Of a stretch of DNA of 11,541 nt, positions 1 through 6,043 are shown piece after piece. How positions within the stretch are numbered: position 1 is the first letter of the stretch; the number at the start of each line of letters is the position of its first letter. Both the position numbers and the translations under genes were made by a program. A model generated the notes under the pieces. That model saw only the letters and a program-made list of their open reading frames with translations. It made no database searches and had not been told where the DNA came from. This DNA comes from DATKCA01 sp035544675 (lineage in GTDB: Bacteria; Acidobacteriota; Thermoanaerobaculia; Gp7-AA8), in NCBI GenBank assembly GCA_035544675.1, contig DATKCA010000053.1:1-11541 (forward strand). Reading direction: 5' to 3'.

Positions 1-296
1 CGCCGGCCACGCGCTTTGCGGCCTGCCGCGGCCACCGCGGCGTAGACGCGGCCGTATGCACGGGCCACTGCTGCATCCACCGGAAGAGGCTCGAAAGTCG
101 CCTCGGCCCGTTGCAACCGGTCTTGACGGCGGGCGCGCTCGTTGGAATCGGCGGTCGCGTGCGGTCCGGCTGCGAGCTCGGCCATCGTAACCGCAGAGAC
201 GGCGACCTCCAGGGGCAAATCGGCCGGTTCGATCAGCTCCAGGTCGATGACGACGGAAGTGTCGATGAGTCCGCGCGCATGCCTCCGGTCAGCCAC
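1..296 (-). CDS. vapC: VapC-like PIN-domain toxin, C-terminus off the window
   Basis: This reading frame is open from a GTG at 296 down to the window edge, giving 98 codons. The N-terminus reads VADRRHARGLIDTSVVIDLE, the first strand of a PIN domain with the first metal-binding Asp at residue 12 (LIDTS). A second acidic residue, Glu40, lies in TMAELAAG, the usual second PIN motif. VapC proteins are usually about 125-140 residues, so roughly 35 residues are missing, including the third catalytic Asp. The family are Mg-dependent ribonucleases that cut tRNA or rRNA and are blocked by a partner antitoxin. The GTG start overlaps the end of the upstream antitoxin gene by 8 bases (GTGGCTGA), which suggests translational coupling and is typical of toxin-antitoxin operons. 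An in-frame ATG is not available near the conserved strand. Family assignment is strong; activity and RNA target are unknown. Confidence 0.85.
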   Translation of the reverse strand, partial: MADRRHARGLIDTSVVIDLELIEPADLPLEVAVSAVTMAELAAGPHATADSNERARRQDRLQRAEATFEPLPVDAAVARAYGRVYAAVAAAGRKARGR

Positions 297-543
297 GCGG
301 CGTGGAATCCTGGTCAATCACCGCATCGACATCCTTCCGAAACCGTCGGATTGCTACACGTGGCGCCCCGGCAAAGGCGGCCAGGGCAGCTTCGGCCGGT
401 ACGAACAGCCGCTGTCGCAAGGGGATCAGCTCGCCGACAGGCACACCATTGCGAGTGATGACGAAGGACTTCCCCCGGTCCAGAGCGCGCATGATTCGCC
501 CGCTTTCGTTGCGGAGCTCCCGCTGGGTGATTTTCCGATCCAT
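289..543 (-). CDS. Phd/YefM-family antitoxin
   Basis: An 84-residue protein starting MDRKITQRELRNESGRIMRA, followed by FVITRNGVPVGELIPL at residues 27-42. That is the Phd/YefM DNA-binding fold: an N-terminal strand-helix segment, then the 'ITRNGxPVGxLIP' hairpin. The Arg-rich tail (residues 62-84) would be the toxin-binding part. Family members bind and neutralise the cognate toxin and repress their own operon. I chose ATG at 543. The frame can be extended to a TTG at 561, but the added six residues (TTG TGC GAC AAT CAC GTC) fall in the probable operator. No clear Shine-Dalgarno sequence precedes the ATG. The stop overlaps the PIN-toxin start by 8 bases. The gene lies 43 bp behind the primase-helicase-nuclease stop on the same strand, so the pair could be cotranscribed with it or have its own promoter. 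Confidence 0.85.
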   Translation of the reverse strand: MDRKITQRELRNESGRIMRALDRGKSFVITRNGVPVGELIPLRQRLFVPAEAALAAFAGAPRVAIRRFRKDVDAVIDQDSTPRG

Positions 544-555
544 GACGTGATTGTC

Positions 556-565
556 GCACAAGTGC
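556..565. promoter_or_regulatory. Short palindrome upstream of antitoxin, possible operator
   Basis: The plus strand reads GCACAAGTGC: 4-bp arms GCAC/GTGC around a central AA. It lies 12 bases before the antitoxin ATG, in the 43-bp gap after the helicase gene. Phd-type antitoxins usually bind small palindromes in exactly this place to autoregulate. The arms are short, so chance occurrence cannot be excluded. No convincing -35/-10 pair was seen. Confidence 0.3.
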
Positions 566-586
566 TACGGTGACGTGGGAGGGGTG

Positions 587-3406
587 TCATGAGGACCCTC
601 GCTGCCGGTGGACCAATGCCCGCAGAATGGTGTCGAGAACCGAGTCCAATTCCTTCCCCACATCCTCGGCGAGAAAGCGCAACACCCAATAGCCGTTCTC
701 TTGCAGCAACTGGTCCTTGCGCCGGTCACGCCTCCAGGCGACGGCATCCGAGAGATGCTGCGCGCCATCTACTTCGATCACGACACGCGAGCCCGCGCAC
801 AGGAGATCGACCTCCATCTGGCCACGTGCATCGAAGGCAATTGGCAGCGCGGCATTCAGTTGAAAATGCCCCCGAGTCTCATCCAGGGTTTCCAGCCGGC
901 GGTACAGGAATGCCTCGGTCGCGCTGCGCGCCCGGCTGGCACCGACGGCATCTGAAGCGATGGTGCGCGCCGCGTGAACGAACAGGTTCGCCAGTGGCGC
1001 ATCGACTCCGTCACGAATGAGTCTGCGTACGCTGGCGGCGTAGTCATGCTTCCAGCCCGGATCGGCAGGAAGCGGCACGCCGGCCGGCCAGCCGGGAACC
1101 GCACTGGCGTGAAGAACGATCGTGTAGCCCACGGCTTCATAGCCTCTGCAACGTCGGTCGAACATTCGCGCCAGCATCGGAACGTCGAGATCCGCGTAGT
1201 CGTACACTCGGACCTCGCGTTTGCTGTCGTAGAGGCGATGCAAGCGGCCTGCGTATTGGGCGATGGTCCCGCGCCACGACACCGGCAGCGTGAGCATGAG
1301 CGTGTCCAGCCGCGCATCATCGAACCCCTCGCCAATGTACTTGCCAGTCGCCAGCAGGACGCGGTCCTCGTCCGGCGGAATGACTCCCAGCCGGCTGGCG
1401 AGGGCCTGACGTTGCTTTCTGCCCATTCCACCCCGAAGTACCAGGAGATGCCGAATGGTTCCTGAAAGGTGGCTCTCGAGGCGATCGAGGTGGTCATTGC
1501 GCTCGGTCAGGACGAGAGGCGACCGGCCCTCCCGTACCGCCTCGGCAATGTCGTCGCAGATGCGACGATTTCGCGTCTCATCGTCGATCAGCTCGCGATA
1601 GAGGCTTTGGAACTCCACCCGCTTACCCGCGGCGGCGCTGTTGGCAGATTGGAAAGACGTCGGACGGACGATGACCGTGTGATCAAAGGGCCGCGTGGCA
1701 GCCTGCTGCTTTGCGCTCACTCGATGACGGACCGGACCACACTGCATGAAGATGATCGGATGATGGCCGTCTTTACGAGCTACGGTCGCTGACAGGCCTG
1801 TGACGAACCGAGCCTTCGCCCGACCGGCCACCTGTTCAAAGCTGTACGCGGACAGGTGATGACATTCATCCACGATCAGATGCCCGTACTCGCCGACGCG
1901 ATCATCGATGACTCCCTTGCGTCCGAGGCTCTGAATGACGGCCACGTCGAGCAGCCCGTTCGCTCGATCCCGCCCTCCGCCAATTTGACCGATCCCTTTG
2001 GCCGGCAAATCCAGAAATGTCGATAGTCGCTCCACCCACTGGTCGAGCAGTTGCCGCCGATGCACGAGAATCAGCGTGTTGACGGCTCTCTGTGCGATGA
2101 GCCATGCGGCAACGACAGTTTTTCCGAATGCCGTCGTGGCGGACAGCACGCCTGTCTCGTGCGCTAGCATCGCGTCCGCCGCAATCCTCTGTTCAGGCCG
2201 AAGCTCTCCGCGGAACGTCACCGGCAGCGGCAGGCCGGGGTGACGCTCATCCCGGATCACGGGACTGATCTTCAGGTCGGAGAGCAGTTCCATCAGATCG
2301 GCGAGGCATCCGCGCGGTAATCCGATGTGATGCGGATGATCTTCAGCACAGGCGATGATCCGCGGCTTGTCATACGTCGGTAGCCGCATCGCCTGCGCCT
2401 TGTAGAACTCGGGATTCTGGAAAGCCGCGAGCCGGAGCAACCGGTTTCTGAACGCGGGAACCAATGCCTCTTTGGCGAGATAGATCTGGTTGCCGAGAAC
2501 CACCCCCATCGTGCGGGGCAACCCGGCGATCGCCGGCTGTTTCCGGCGGCGCGATGGCCGGGCCATCCACGGCGCTTCCTCTTCTTCGTCAGCGGATGGA
2601 AAACGAACGCCTACGATCTGGCCGGCTCGCTCGGCGTCGCGCGCGATGGCTTCGACCTGGAGACCGGCGATCCTGTCTACTGTGGACAGAAACGCCCATT
2701 GGTCGGGGTACGGGATGAGATCGTCATCGAGGAAAATGCTGTTGCCACGCTCGCGAGCCTGCTTCTGCAAGGGTAGCGCGATCAGGTTGCCGAAACCTCC
2801 CTGAGGCAGCGTGTCCTGGTTCGGAAAGAAGCGGTCATACGAGTCGAGGCCGGCTTCCGGGCGGCGTTCCATCGTCTCGGTCAGGAGGTACGATCCGAGC
2901 CTGCGCGCGAGGGTGGCCGCGATCGCCTGTTCGAAGAAAAGCCAGACATGGGCGCCCTGGCCGGAGCGCGAGCGCTCGATGGCAGCCGGAAGATTCAACG
3001 CGCGGCACGTCTCGGCGAAAGCGGTCGCATCCTCGCGCCAGCCCGTCTTGTCGAAATCAACTGCCAGGAAGAAGCACGCCTCGTCCCGGAGCATCGGGTA
3101 GATGCCGGCGACGAATGGCTGGCCGGCGTCGTCGTGGCCCGACAAGTGCCAGCGCACCACGTCATCGGTCACTGGAAGAAAGCGCTGGTGGGAACAGTCT
3201 GCGCACCGGATCCGTGGCTTTTCGCAGATCCCTCGTATCCACTCGTTGGCGCAGGCAGGCGCGTACCCGGACTTCCCTGTTTTCCGGCTCTCGAAGCGAC
3301 GCGCGTAAACGTCGTCGCGCCCCCGGAACAGGCGACGAAACAGAGCGATCTTGGCTTGCGATGTGGACTGCAGGTGAACCGTGGTCTCTGTCAAATTCAG
3401 CGACAT
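587..3406 (-). CDS. TOTE-type primase-SF2 helicase-DUF559 nuclease fusion
   Basis: A 939-residue multidomain protein. (1) Residues about 15-75 match the family entry segment (LFRRLFRGRDDVYARRF) and then a Cys cluster at C52, C61, C68 and C71, probably a zinc finger. (2) Residues about 80-240 form an archaeo-eukaryotic primase (AEP) domain: VDFD with D117/D119, SGQGAHVWLFFE with H153, and a third motif around D191-FFPNQD followed by GFGNLIALPLQ (204-214). (3) Residues about 395-740 form an SF2 helicase: Walker A SATTAFGKT (422-430), DECH box (513-516), SAT (539-541) and QYAGRLHR (717-724). (4) Residues about 825-930 form a DUF559/Vsr-like restriction-endonuclease fold: E831, MEVD (864-867), IEVDG (877-881) and H884. 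This order matches the predicted TOTE conflict systems, thought to act on invading nucleic acid; the function here is inferred. All catalytic motifs appear intact. Only a weak GGTAG precedes the ATG. A toxin-antitoxin pair follows downstream. Confidence 0.88.
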   Translation of the reverse strand: MSLNLTETTVHLQSTSQAKIALFRRLFRGRDDVYARRFESRKTGKSGYAPACANEWIRGICEKPRIRCADCSHQRFLPVTDDVVRWHLSGHDDAGQPFVAGIYPMLRDEACFFLAVDFDKTGWREDATAFAETCRALNLPAAIERSRSGQGAHVWLFFEQAIAATLARRLGSYLLTETMERRPEAGLDSYDRFFPNQDTLPQGGFGNLIALPLQKQARERGNSIFLDDDLIPYPDQWAFLSTVDRIAGLQVEAIARDAERAGQIVGVRFPSADEEEEAPWMARPSRRRKQPAIAGLPRTMGVVLGNQIYLAKEALVPAFRNRLLRLAAFQNPEFYKAQAMRLPTYDKPRIIACAEDHPHHIGLPRGCLADLMELLSDLKISPVIRDERHPGLPLPVTFRGELRPEQRIAADAMLAHETGVLSATTAFGKTVVAAWLIAQRAVNTLILVHRRQLLDQWVERLSTFLDLPAKGIGQIGGGRDRANGLLDVAVIQSLGRKGVIDDRVGEYGHLIVDECHHLSAYSFEQVAGRAKARFVTGLSATVARKDGHHPIIFMQCGPVRHRVSAKQQAATRPFDHTVIVRPTSFQSANSAAAGKRVEFQSLYRELIDDETRNRRICDDIAEAVREGRSPLVLTERNDHLDRLESHLSGTIRHLLVLRGGMGRKQRQALASRLGVIPPDEDRVLLATGKYIGEGFDDARLDTLMLTLPVSWRGTIAQYAGRLHRLYDSKREVRVYDYADLDVPMLARMFDRRCRGYEAVGYTIVLHASAVPGWPAGVPLPADPGWKHDYAASVRRLIRDGVDAPLANLFVHAARTIASDAVGASRARSATEAFLYRRLETLDETRGHFQLNAALPIAFDARGQMEVDLLCAGSRVVIEVDGAQHLSDAVAWRRDRRKDQLLQENGYWVLRFLAEDVGKELDSVLDTILRALVHRQRGSS

Positions 3407-3441
3407 AACGCTACCAGCAGGCGAAGACCGCCAAAATGTGA

Positions 3442-3456
3442 AGCTCTATATGAGCT
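3442..3456. promoter_or_regulatory. Inverted repeat upstream of the helicase gene
   Basis: The sequence AGCTC-TATAT-GAGCT has perfect 5-bp arms around a 5-base AT centre. It begins 36 bases upstream of the helicase ATG, where a -10 element or an operator would be expected. The divergently encoded XRE-type protein is the obvious candidate binder, but this is inference. The arms do not match the GC-rich palindrome at 3605-3619, so a single regulator for both sites is not supported by sequence. Confidence 0.3.
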
Positions 3457-3604
3457 CCAGGCCTTCAGATAAAGAGTCTACTAAAGACCACAACCGAACG
3501 CTGCGTGCCATGGATTTCATTTCTGGGGCTGCGGCGCGCGACGCATTCGGTTCCACCCCATGTAGACAGCCGAAGGATGCGGACGGTGGCTGTTAGACTT
3601 GGGT

Positions 3605-3619
3605 TCGCTCGTCGAGCGA
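3605..3619. promoter_or_regulatory. Perfect 7+1+7 palindrome abutting the XRE gene start
   Basis: The plus strand reads TCGCTCG-T-CGAGCGA, with seven perfectly paired bases on each side of a single central T. It ends 4 bases before the ATG at 3624, in the place where a ribosome-binding site would otherwise sit, and no Shine-Dalgarno sequence is present. XRE-family regulators commonly autorepress through such palindromes. It could be a DNA operator. As RNA, a hairpin would need to open its base pairs to leave a loop, so a DNA role is more likely. Confidence 0.5.
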
Positions 3620-3623
3620 TTCC

Positions 3624-4778
3624 ATGGCCGATCCCGTCGCAGGCGTCAACCCGACCGTGCTGAAGTGGGCACGCGAGCGCTCCGGCTACAGCATCGAGGA
3701 AGCTGCCGAACTGGCCGGGAAACGTGTCGACGTCCTCCTGAAATGGGAGGCGGGCGATGCCGCGCCGACGTATGTGCAGTTGGAAAAGCTGGCCTACAAG
3801 ATCTACAAGCGTCCGATCGCGCTTTTCTTCTTCCCCCAGCCGCCCGAGGAGCCGGAGCCGTCGCAGGAGTTCCGGACGCTGCCTGACTTCGAGATCGACG
3901 ATCTTCGTCCGGATACCCGGCTGAAAGTACGCCAGGCGCTGGCGCTGCAGATCTCGCTCTCGGAGCTATCGAACGGGAAGAATCCGTCGGAGCGGCTGAT
4001 CACGCGGGAGTTGGCCATCGATCCATCCCGCGCTCCAGCCGTCGCCGCGCGACAGACTCGCGAGTTCCTGAACCTCCCGGTTTCCATCCAGACGTCGTGG
4101 AAGACGATGGATGAGGCGTTGAAGGAATGGCGAGCCGCGGTTGAAGCGGTGGGCGTCTTCGTCTTCAAAGACACGTTCAAGCAACGCGAGATCTCCGGCT
4201 TCTCGCTCTTCGATGACGAGTTCCCGCTGATTTACGTCAACAACAGCACGGCGAAATCACGTCAGATCTTCACGATCCTTCACGAGCTGGGGCACCTGCT
4301 CGTTCACACGGGCGGGGTGACTCTGCGAGACGACACGTACATCAAAGCGCTGCACGGAGACGAGCGCCGCATCGAGGTGTTCTGCAACGCGTTCGCCGCG
4401 CAGGTGCTGCTGCCCGATTCCGAATTCAAGAAGGAAGATCTCTCTGCCGACGATCAGAACCTCCTCCGCCTGGCCCGGCGATACAAGGTCAGTCGCGAAG
4501 TGATTCTTCGCAGGCTGCTGGAAATGGATCGGGTCAGCGCTAAGAAATATTCAGAGAAGGCCTCCCAGTGGGCTCAGGACTATTTCGACGCGTCGATTGG
4601 CGAAGGCGGTGACTACTACTTCACTCAGGCGACGTACCTGAGCGATCGCTACATGCGGATGGCGTTCGCGAAGTACTACCAAGGAACGATATCGCTCGAT
4701 CAGCTCGCGAGCTACCTGAACATGAAGGCGGCGAACGTTCCCGGCTTGGAGCGGATCGTTGTCGAGAGGTTCCGGTGA
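3624..4778 (+). CDS. XRE-HTH / ImmA-IrrE family metallopeptidase
   Basis: A 384-residue protein with two domains. Residues about 10-65 form an XRE-type helix-turn-helix (LKWARERSGYSIEEAAELAG, then VLLKWEAGDAAPTYVQLEKLA). Residues about 165-300 form an ImmA/IrrE zinc peptidase with HELGH at 220-224 (ligands H220 and H224, catalytic E221) and a downstream Glu at 251 in IEVFCNAFAAQVLLP as the likely third ligand. ImmA cleaves the ImmR repressor and IrrE/DdrO-type peptidases cleave XRE repressors on stress; fused forms are common next to toxin-like genes. The C-terminal 80 residues (about 305-384) have a conserved look but I cannot name the domain. The length fits the fused family. Start: first ATG after a palindrome; no clear ribosome-binding site. 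Its stop is 3 bases before the start of a PIN gene, suggesting a two-gene operon in which this protein acts as antitoxin or regulator. Inactivating changes were not seen. Confidence 0.9.
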   Translation: MADPVAGVNPTVLKWARERSGYSIEEAAELAGKRVDVLLKWEAGDAAPTYVQLEKLAYKIYKRPIALFFFPQPPEEPEPSQEFRTLPDFEIDDLRPDTRLKVRQALALQISLSELSNGKNPSERLITRELAIDPSRAPAVAARQTREFLNLPVSIQTSWKTMDEALKEWRAAVEAVGVFVFKDTFKQREISGFSLFDDEFPLIYVNNSTAKSRQIFTILHELGHLLVHTGGVTLRDDTYIKALHGDERRIEVFCNAFAAQVLLPDSEFKKEDLSADDQNLLRLARRYKVSREVILRRLLEMDRVSAKKYSEKASQWAQDYFDASIGEGGDYYFTQATYLSDRYMRMAFAKYYQGTISLDQLASYLNMKAANVPGLERIVVERFR

Positions 4779-4781
4779 GCC

Positions 4782-5253
4782 ATGGCGCTGTACGTCTTCG
4801 ATACGAGCGCCTTCATCATCATCGGGCACTACTACCCTGATCAGTTCCCGACCTTCTGGTCACGGTTCACCGAAGCCGTCGAGAGAGGCGAGATCGTTTC
4901 GGTGCGCGACGTTGCAGGAACTGAAGACCCGAGCAACACGTCCGTGGCTCGCGGATTGGATCAAGGAGAACTCGGAGATCTTCCGCGTGCCCACCGCAGC
5001 CGAGACCTCATTCGTCGCGCAAATTTTTCAGGTGCCGCATTTCCAGATGCTCGTAAGCGGGAAGGGCGTGCTCGCTGGAAAGCCGGCAGCAGATCCATTC
5101 GTGATCGCCGCGGCAAAGATCCACGGCGGCACCGTCGTTACCGACGAGACAAAGAAGCCGAACGCGTCTCGGATCCCGAATGTATGCGAGCACTTCGGCA
5201 TCCCGTGCCTAAACGTCGAGGGATTCCTAATCGCCGAGGGGTGGCGTTTCTAG
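4782..5253 (+). pseudogene. DUF4411-type PIN-domain gene, frameshifted
   Basis: The ATG at 4782 starts MALYVFDTSAFIIIGHYYP, the first PIN strand with Asp7, and the frame stays family-like to SVRDV (codon ending 4913). Family-like sequence then resumes in another frame from 4915 (QELKTRATRPWLADWIKE), continues through VPHFQMLV, KPAADPFVIAAAKIHGG and TVVTDETKKPN, and ends NVEGFLIAEGWRF at 5253. Joining the pieces gives about 157 residues, the usual size of DUF4411 proteins. The break at about 4908-4916 needs either one extra base or two missing bases; the second gives DV-x-QEL, closer to the usual spacing. No slippery heptamer is visible, so programmed frameshifting is unlikely. It is either a true inactivation or a sequencing/assembly error. 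The first frame continues to 5300 as unrelated residues. DUF4411 PIN genes commonly follow XRE-ImmA/IrrE genes, as here (3-bp gap), and are thought to be toxin-like ribonucleases. Confidence 0.85.
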
Positions 5254-5385
5254 AGACTTCGATTCGACGATGTGTGTCAGTCGGACGAAGTGATCTCTAG
5301 CGCATCCGGAACTGGGTTCGTGGGCACGAGATCGCGAGGCGGGTTCCTCATCATTGTCTTCGGCTCTGACTTCATGAGCCTGACA

Positions 5386-5943
5386 CTATTTCCCGCCCAG
5401 AAGCGCTTTCTTGAAGGCTTCCCCCGGTCCCGGCTTCGGTCCGATCCACGTCGCCAGAATCGCGTCGGCGACCGCCTTCTCAGGCAACACTCCCTTGACC
5501 GTCCCTCTGACGTCGATCGTCGTGCCGGCGCCCGGCACGTAGGTCAGGGTGATGCGCTCGCCCTTCTTCATGTCTTCCATCCACGAACCGAGCGTGGAGA
5601 AGGCCTGCTTCACGGCTGGTGACGTATTCGGCGTGTTCGCCTCCAGTCCCTCTTCCCACGCTTCGGCGATCTTGCCCTTGTCGACGTCGTAGACGAAGTG
5701 CATGACCATCTGCCGGGGCGTATCGGCCGCGAGGATCCGCTCCGGCGAGGCCTGCTTTGCGGGGAGGTAGAGCGCGCCGGTGTAGACCTTGATGAAGAGC
5801 TTCTTGCGGAGGCCGGCCCCGTTGAGCACGAGGTCCTGGCCTCCGACAATGGATGTATCGCTGATGTTGACGCCGCCGACGTTGGCGGCTTCAGCCGCGA
5901 GTGCGGTGACGCTGACCAGGATGCCGATGAGGAGTTTGCGCAT
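5386..5943 (-). CDS. Secreted chalcone isomerase-like protein
   Basis: A 185-residue protein with a Sec signal peptide: MRKLLIGILVSVTALAAEA, probable cleavage after AEA or AEAA near residue 20. The mature part matches the bacterial chalcone isomerase-like family: GLRKKLFIKVYTGALYLP at residues 44-61, then ADTPRQMVMHFVYDVDKGKIAEAWEEGL (residues 73-100), and the C-terminal GTVKGVLPEKAVADAILATWIG. These periplasmic proteins share the fold of plant chalcone isomerases but have no established substrate; fatty-acid or small hydrophobic ligand binding is the usual suggestion. The gene stands alone between the broken PIN gene (convergent, 132 bp away) and dusB (divergent, 209 bp). The ATG at 5943 is supported by the signal peptide. 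A TAGAAT hexamer lies 8 bases before it and no Shine-Dalgarno sequence is seen, so a leaderless transcript is possible. The family call is secure, the function is not. Confidence 0.85.
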   Translation of the reverse strand: MRKLLIGILVSVTALAAEAANVGGVNISDTSIVGGQDLVLNGAGLRKKLFIKVYTGALYLPAKQASPERILAADTPRQMVMHFVYDVDKGKIAEAWEEGLEANTPNTSPAVKQAFSTLGSWMEDMKKGERITLTYVPGAGTTIDVRGTVKGVLPEKAVADAILATWIGPKPGPGEAFKKALLGGK

Positions 5944-5951
5944 GGCCGGGG

Positions 5952-5957
5952 ATTCTA
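5952..5957 (-). promoter_or_regulatory. Possible -10 element for the chalcone isomerase-like gene
   Basis: On the minus strand TAGAAT matches the TATAAT consensus at five of six positions and ends 8 bases before the ATG. No recognisable -35 lies 16-18 bases upstream, where the repeat block begins. If real, transcription would begin at or very near the start codon. Low certainty. Confidence 0.25.
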
Positions 5958-5971
5958 TCGCTGAATGACCT

Positions 5972-5994
5972 GGTTACCCGGAAACCGGGTAACC
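5972..5994. repeat. Perfect 10-bp hairpin at the edge of the repeat block
   Basis: GGTTACCCGG, a three-base AAA loop, then CCGGGTAACC: a flawless 10-bp inverted repeat. It merges into the heptamer array on its right. It lies about 29 bases upstream of the minus-strand gene start. It lacks a T-tract on either strand, so it is not a standard intrinsic terminator. Confidence 0.75.
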
Positions 5995-6036
5995 GGAAAC
6001 CGGGAACCGGCAACCGGAAACCGGAAACCGGGAACC
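5980..6036. repeat. GGNAACC heptamer tandem array
   Basis: Six consecutive heptamers of form GGNAACC (middle base A, G, C, A, A, G) run from 5995 to 6036. They are preceded by one further GGAAACC (5980-5986) and one 8-base unit, GGGTAACC (5987-5994). It is a degenerate short tandem repeat in the chalcone-isomerase-like/dusB intergenic region. Unit changes are at one position, which looks like slippage plus point drift. It does not have the long repeats and unique spacers of a CRISPR array. Confidence 0.8.
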
Positions 6037-6043
6037 GATGAAT

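Larger units (their letters stand above)
3407..3623. other. Divergent intergenic region with promoters for both sides
   Basis: These 217 bases separate the minus-strand primase-helicase-nuclease from the plus-strand XRE-ImmA/IrrE gene, so promoters for both should be here. The row 3421-3480 is about 47% GC by hand count, lower than the flanking genes. For the plus-strand gene a possible -10 is TAGACT (3594-3599), preceded by TG one base upstream; no good -35 was found. For the minus-strand gene, TATAGA/CATATA inside the inverted repeat at 3442-3456 could serve as a -10. These promoter readings are weak. Short ORFs crossing the region lack any domain signal. Confidence 0.5.

Noticed and set aside
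544..561. Longer antitoxin starting at TTG 561
   Set aside because: The ATG at 543 directly precedes the conserved ITQRELRNESG segment; the extension falls in the probable operator palindrome.
3381..3596. 71-codon plus-strand open frame across the divergent region
   Set aside because: No recognisable motif, no ribosome-binding site, and it spans the region needed for promoters.
4905..4918. Programmed ribosomal frameshift in the DUF4411 gene
   Set aside because: No slippery X-XXY-YYZ heptamer, no downstream structure evident and no internal Shine-Dalgarno stimulator. A simple lesion or sequencing error is more likely.
5362..5380. GGCTC-N9-GAGCC hairpin 5 bases after the chalcone-isomerase-like stop, possible terminator
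   Set aside because: Only 5 bp of stem, a 9-base loop and no T-tract on the minus strand; too weak to call. Nothing else was seen in 5254-5385.
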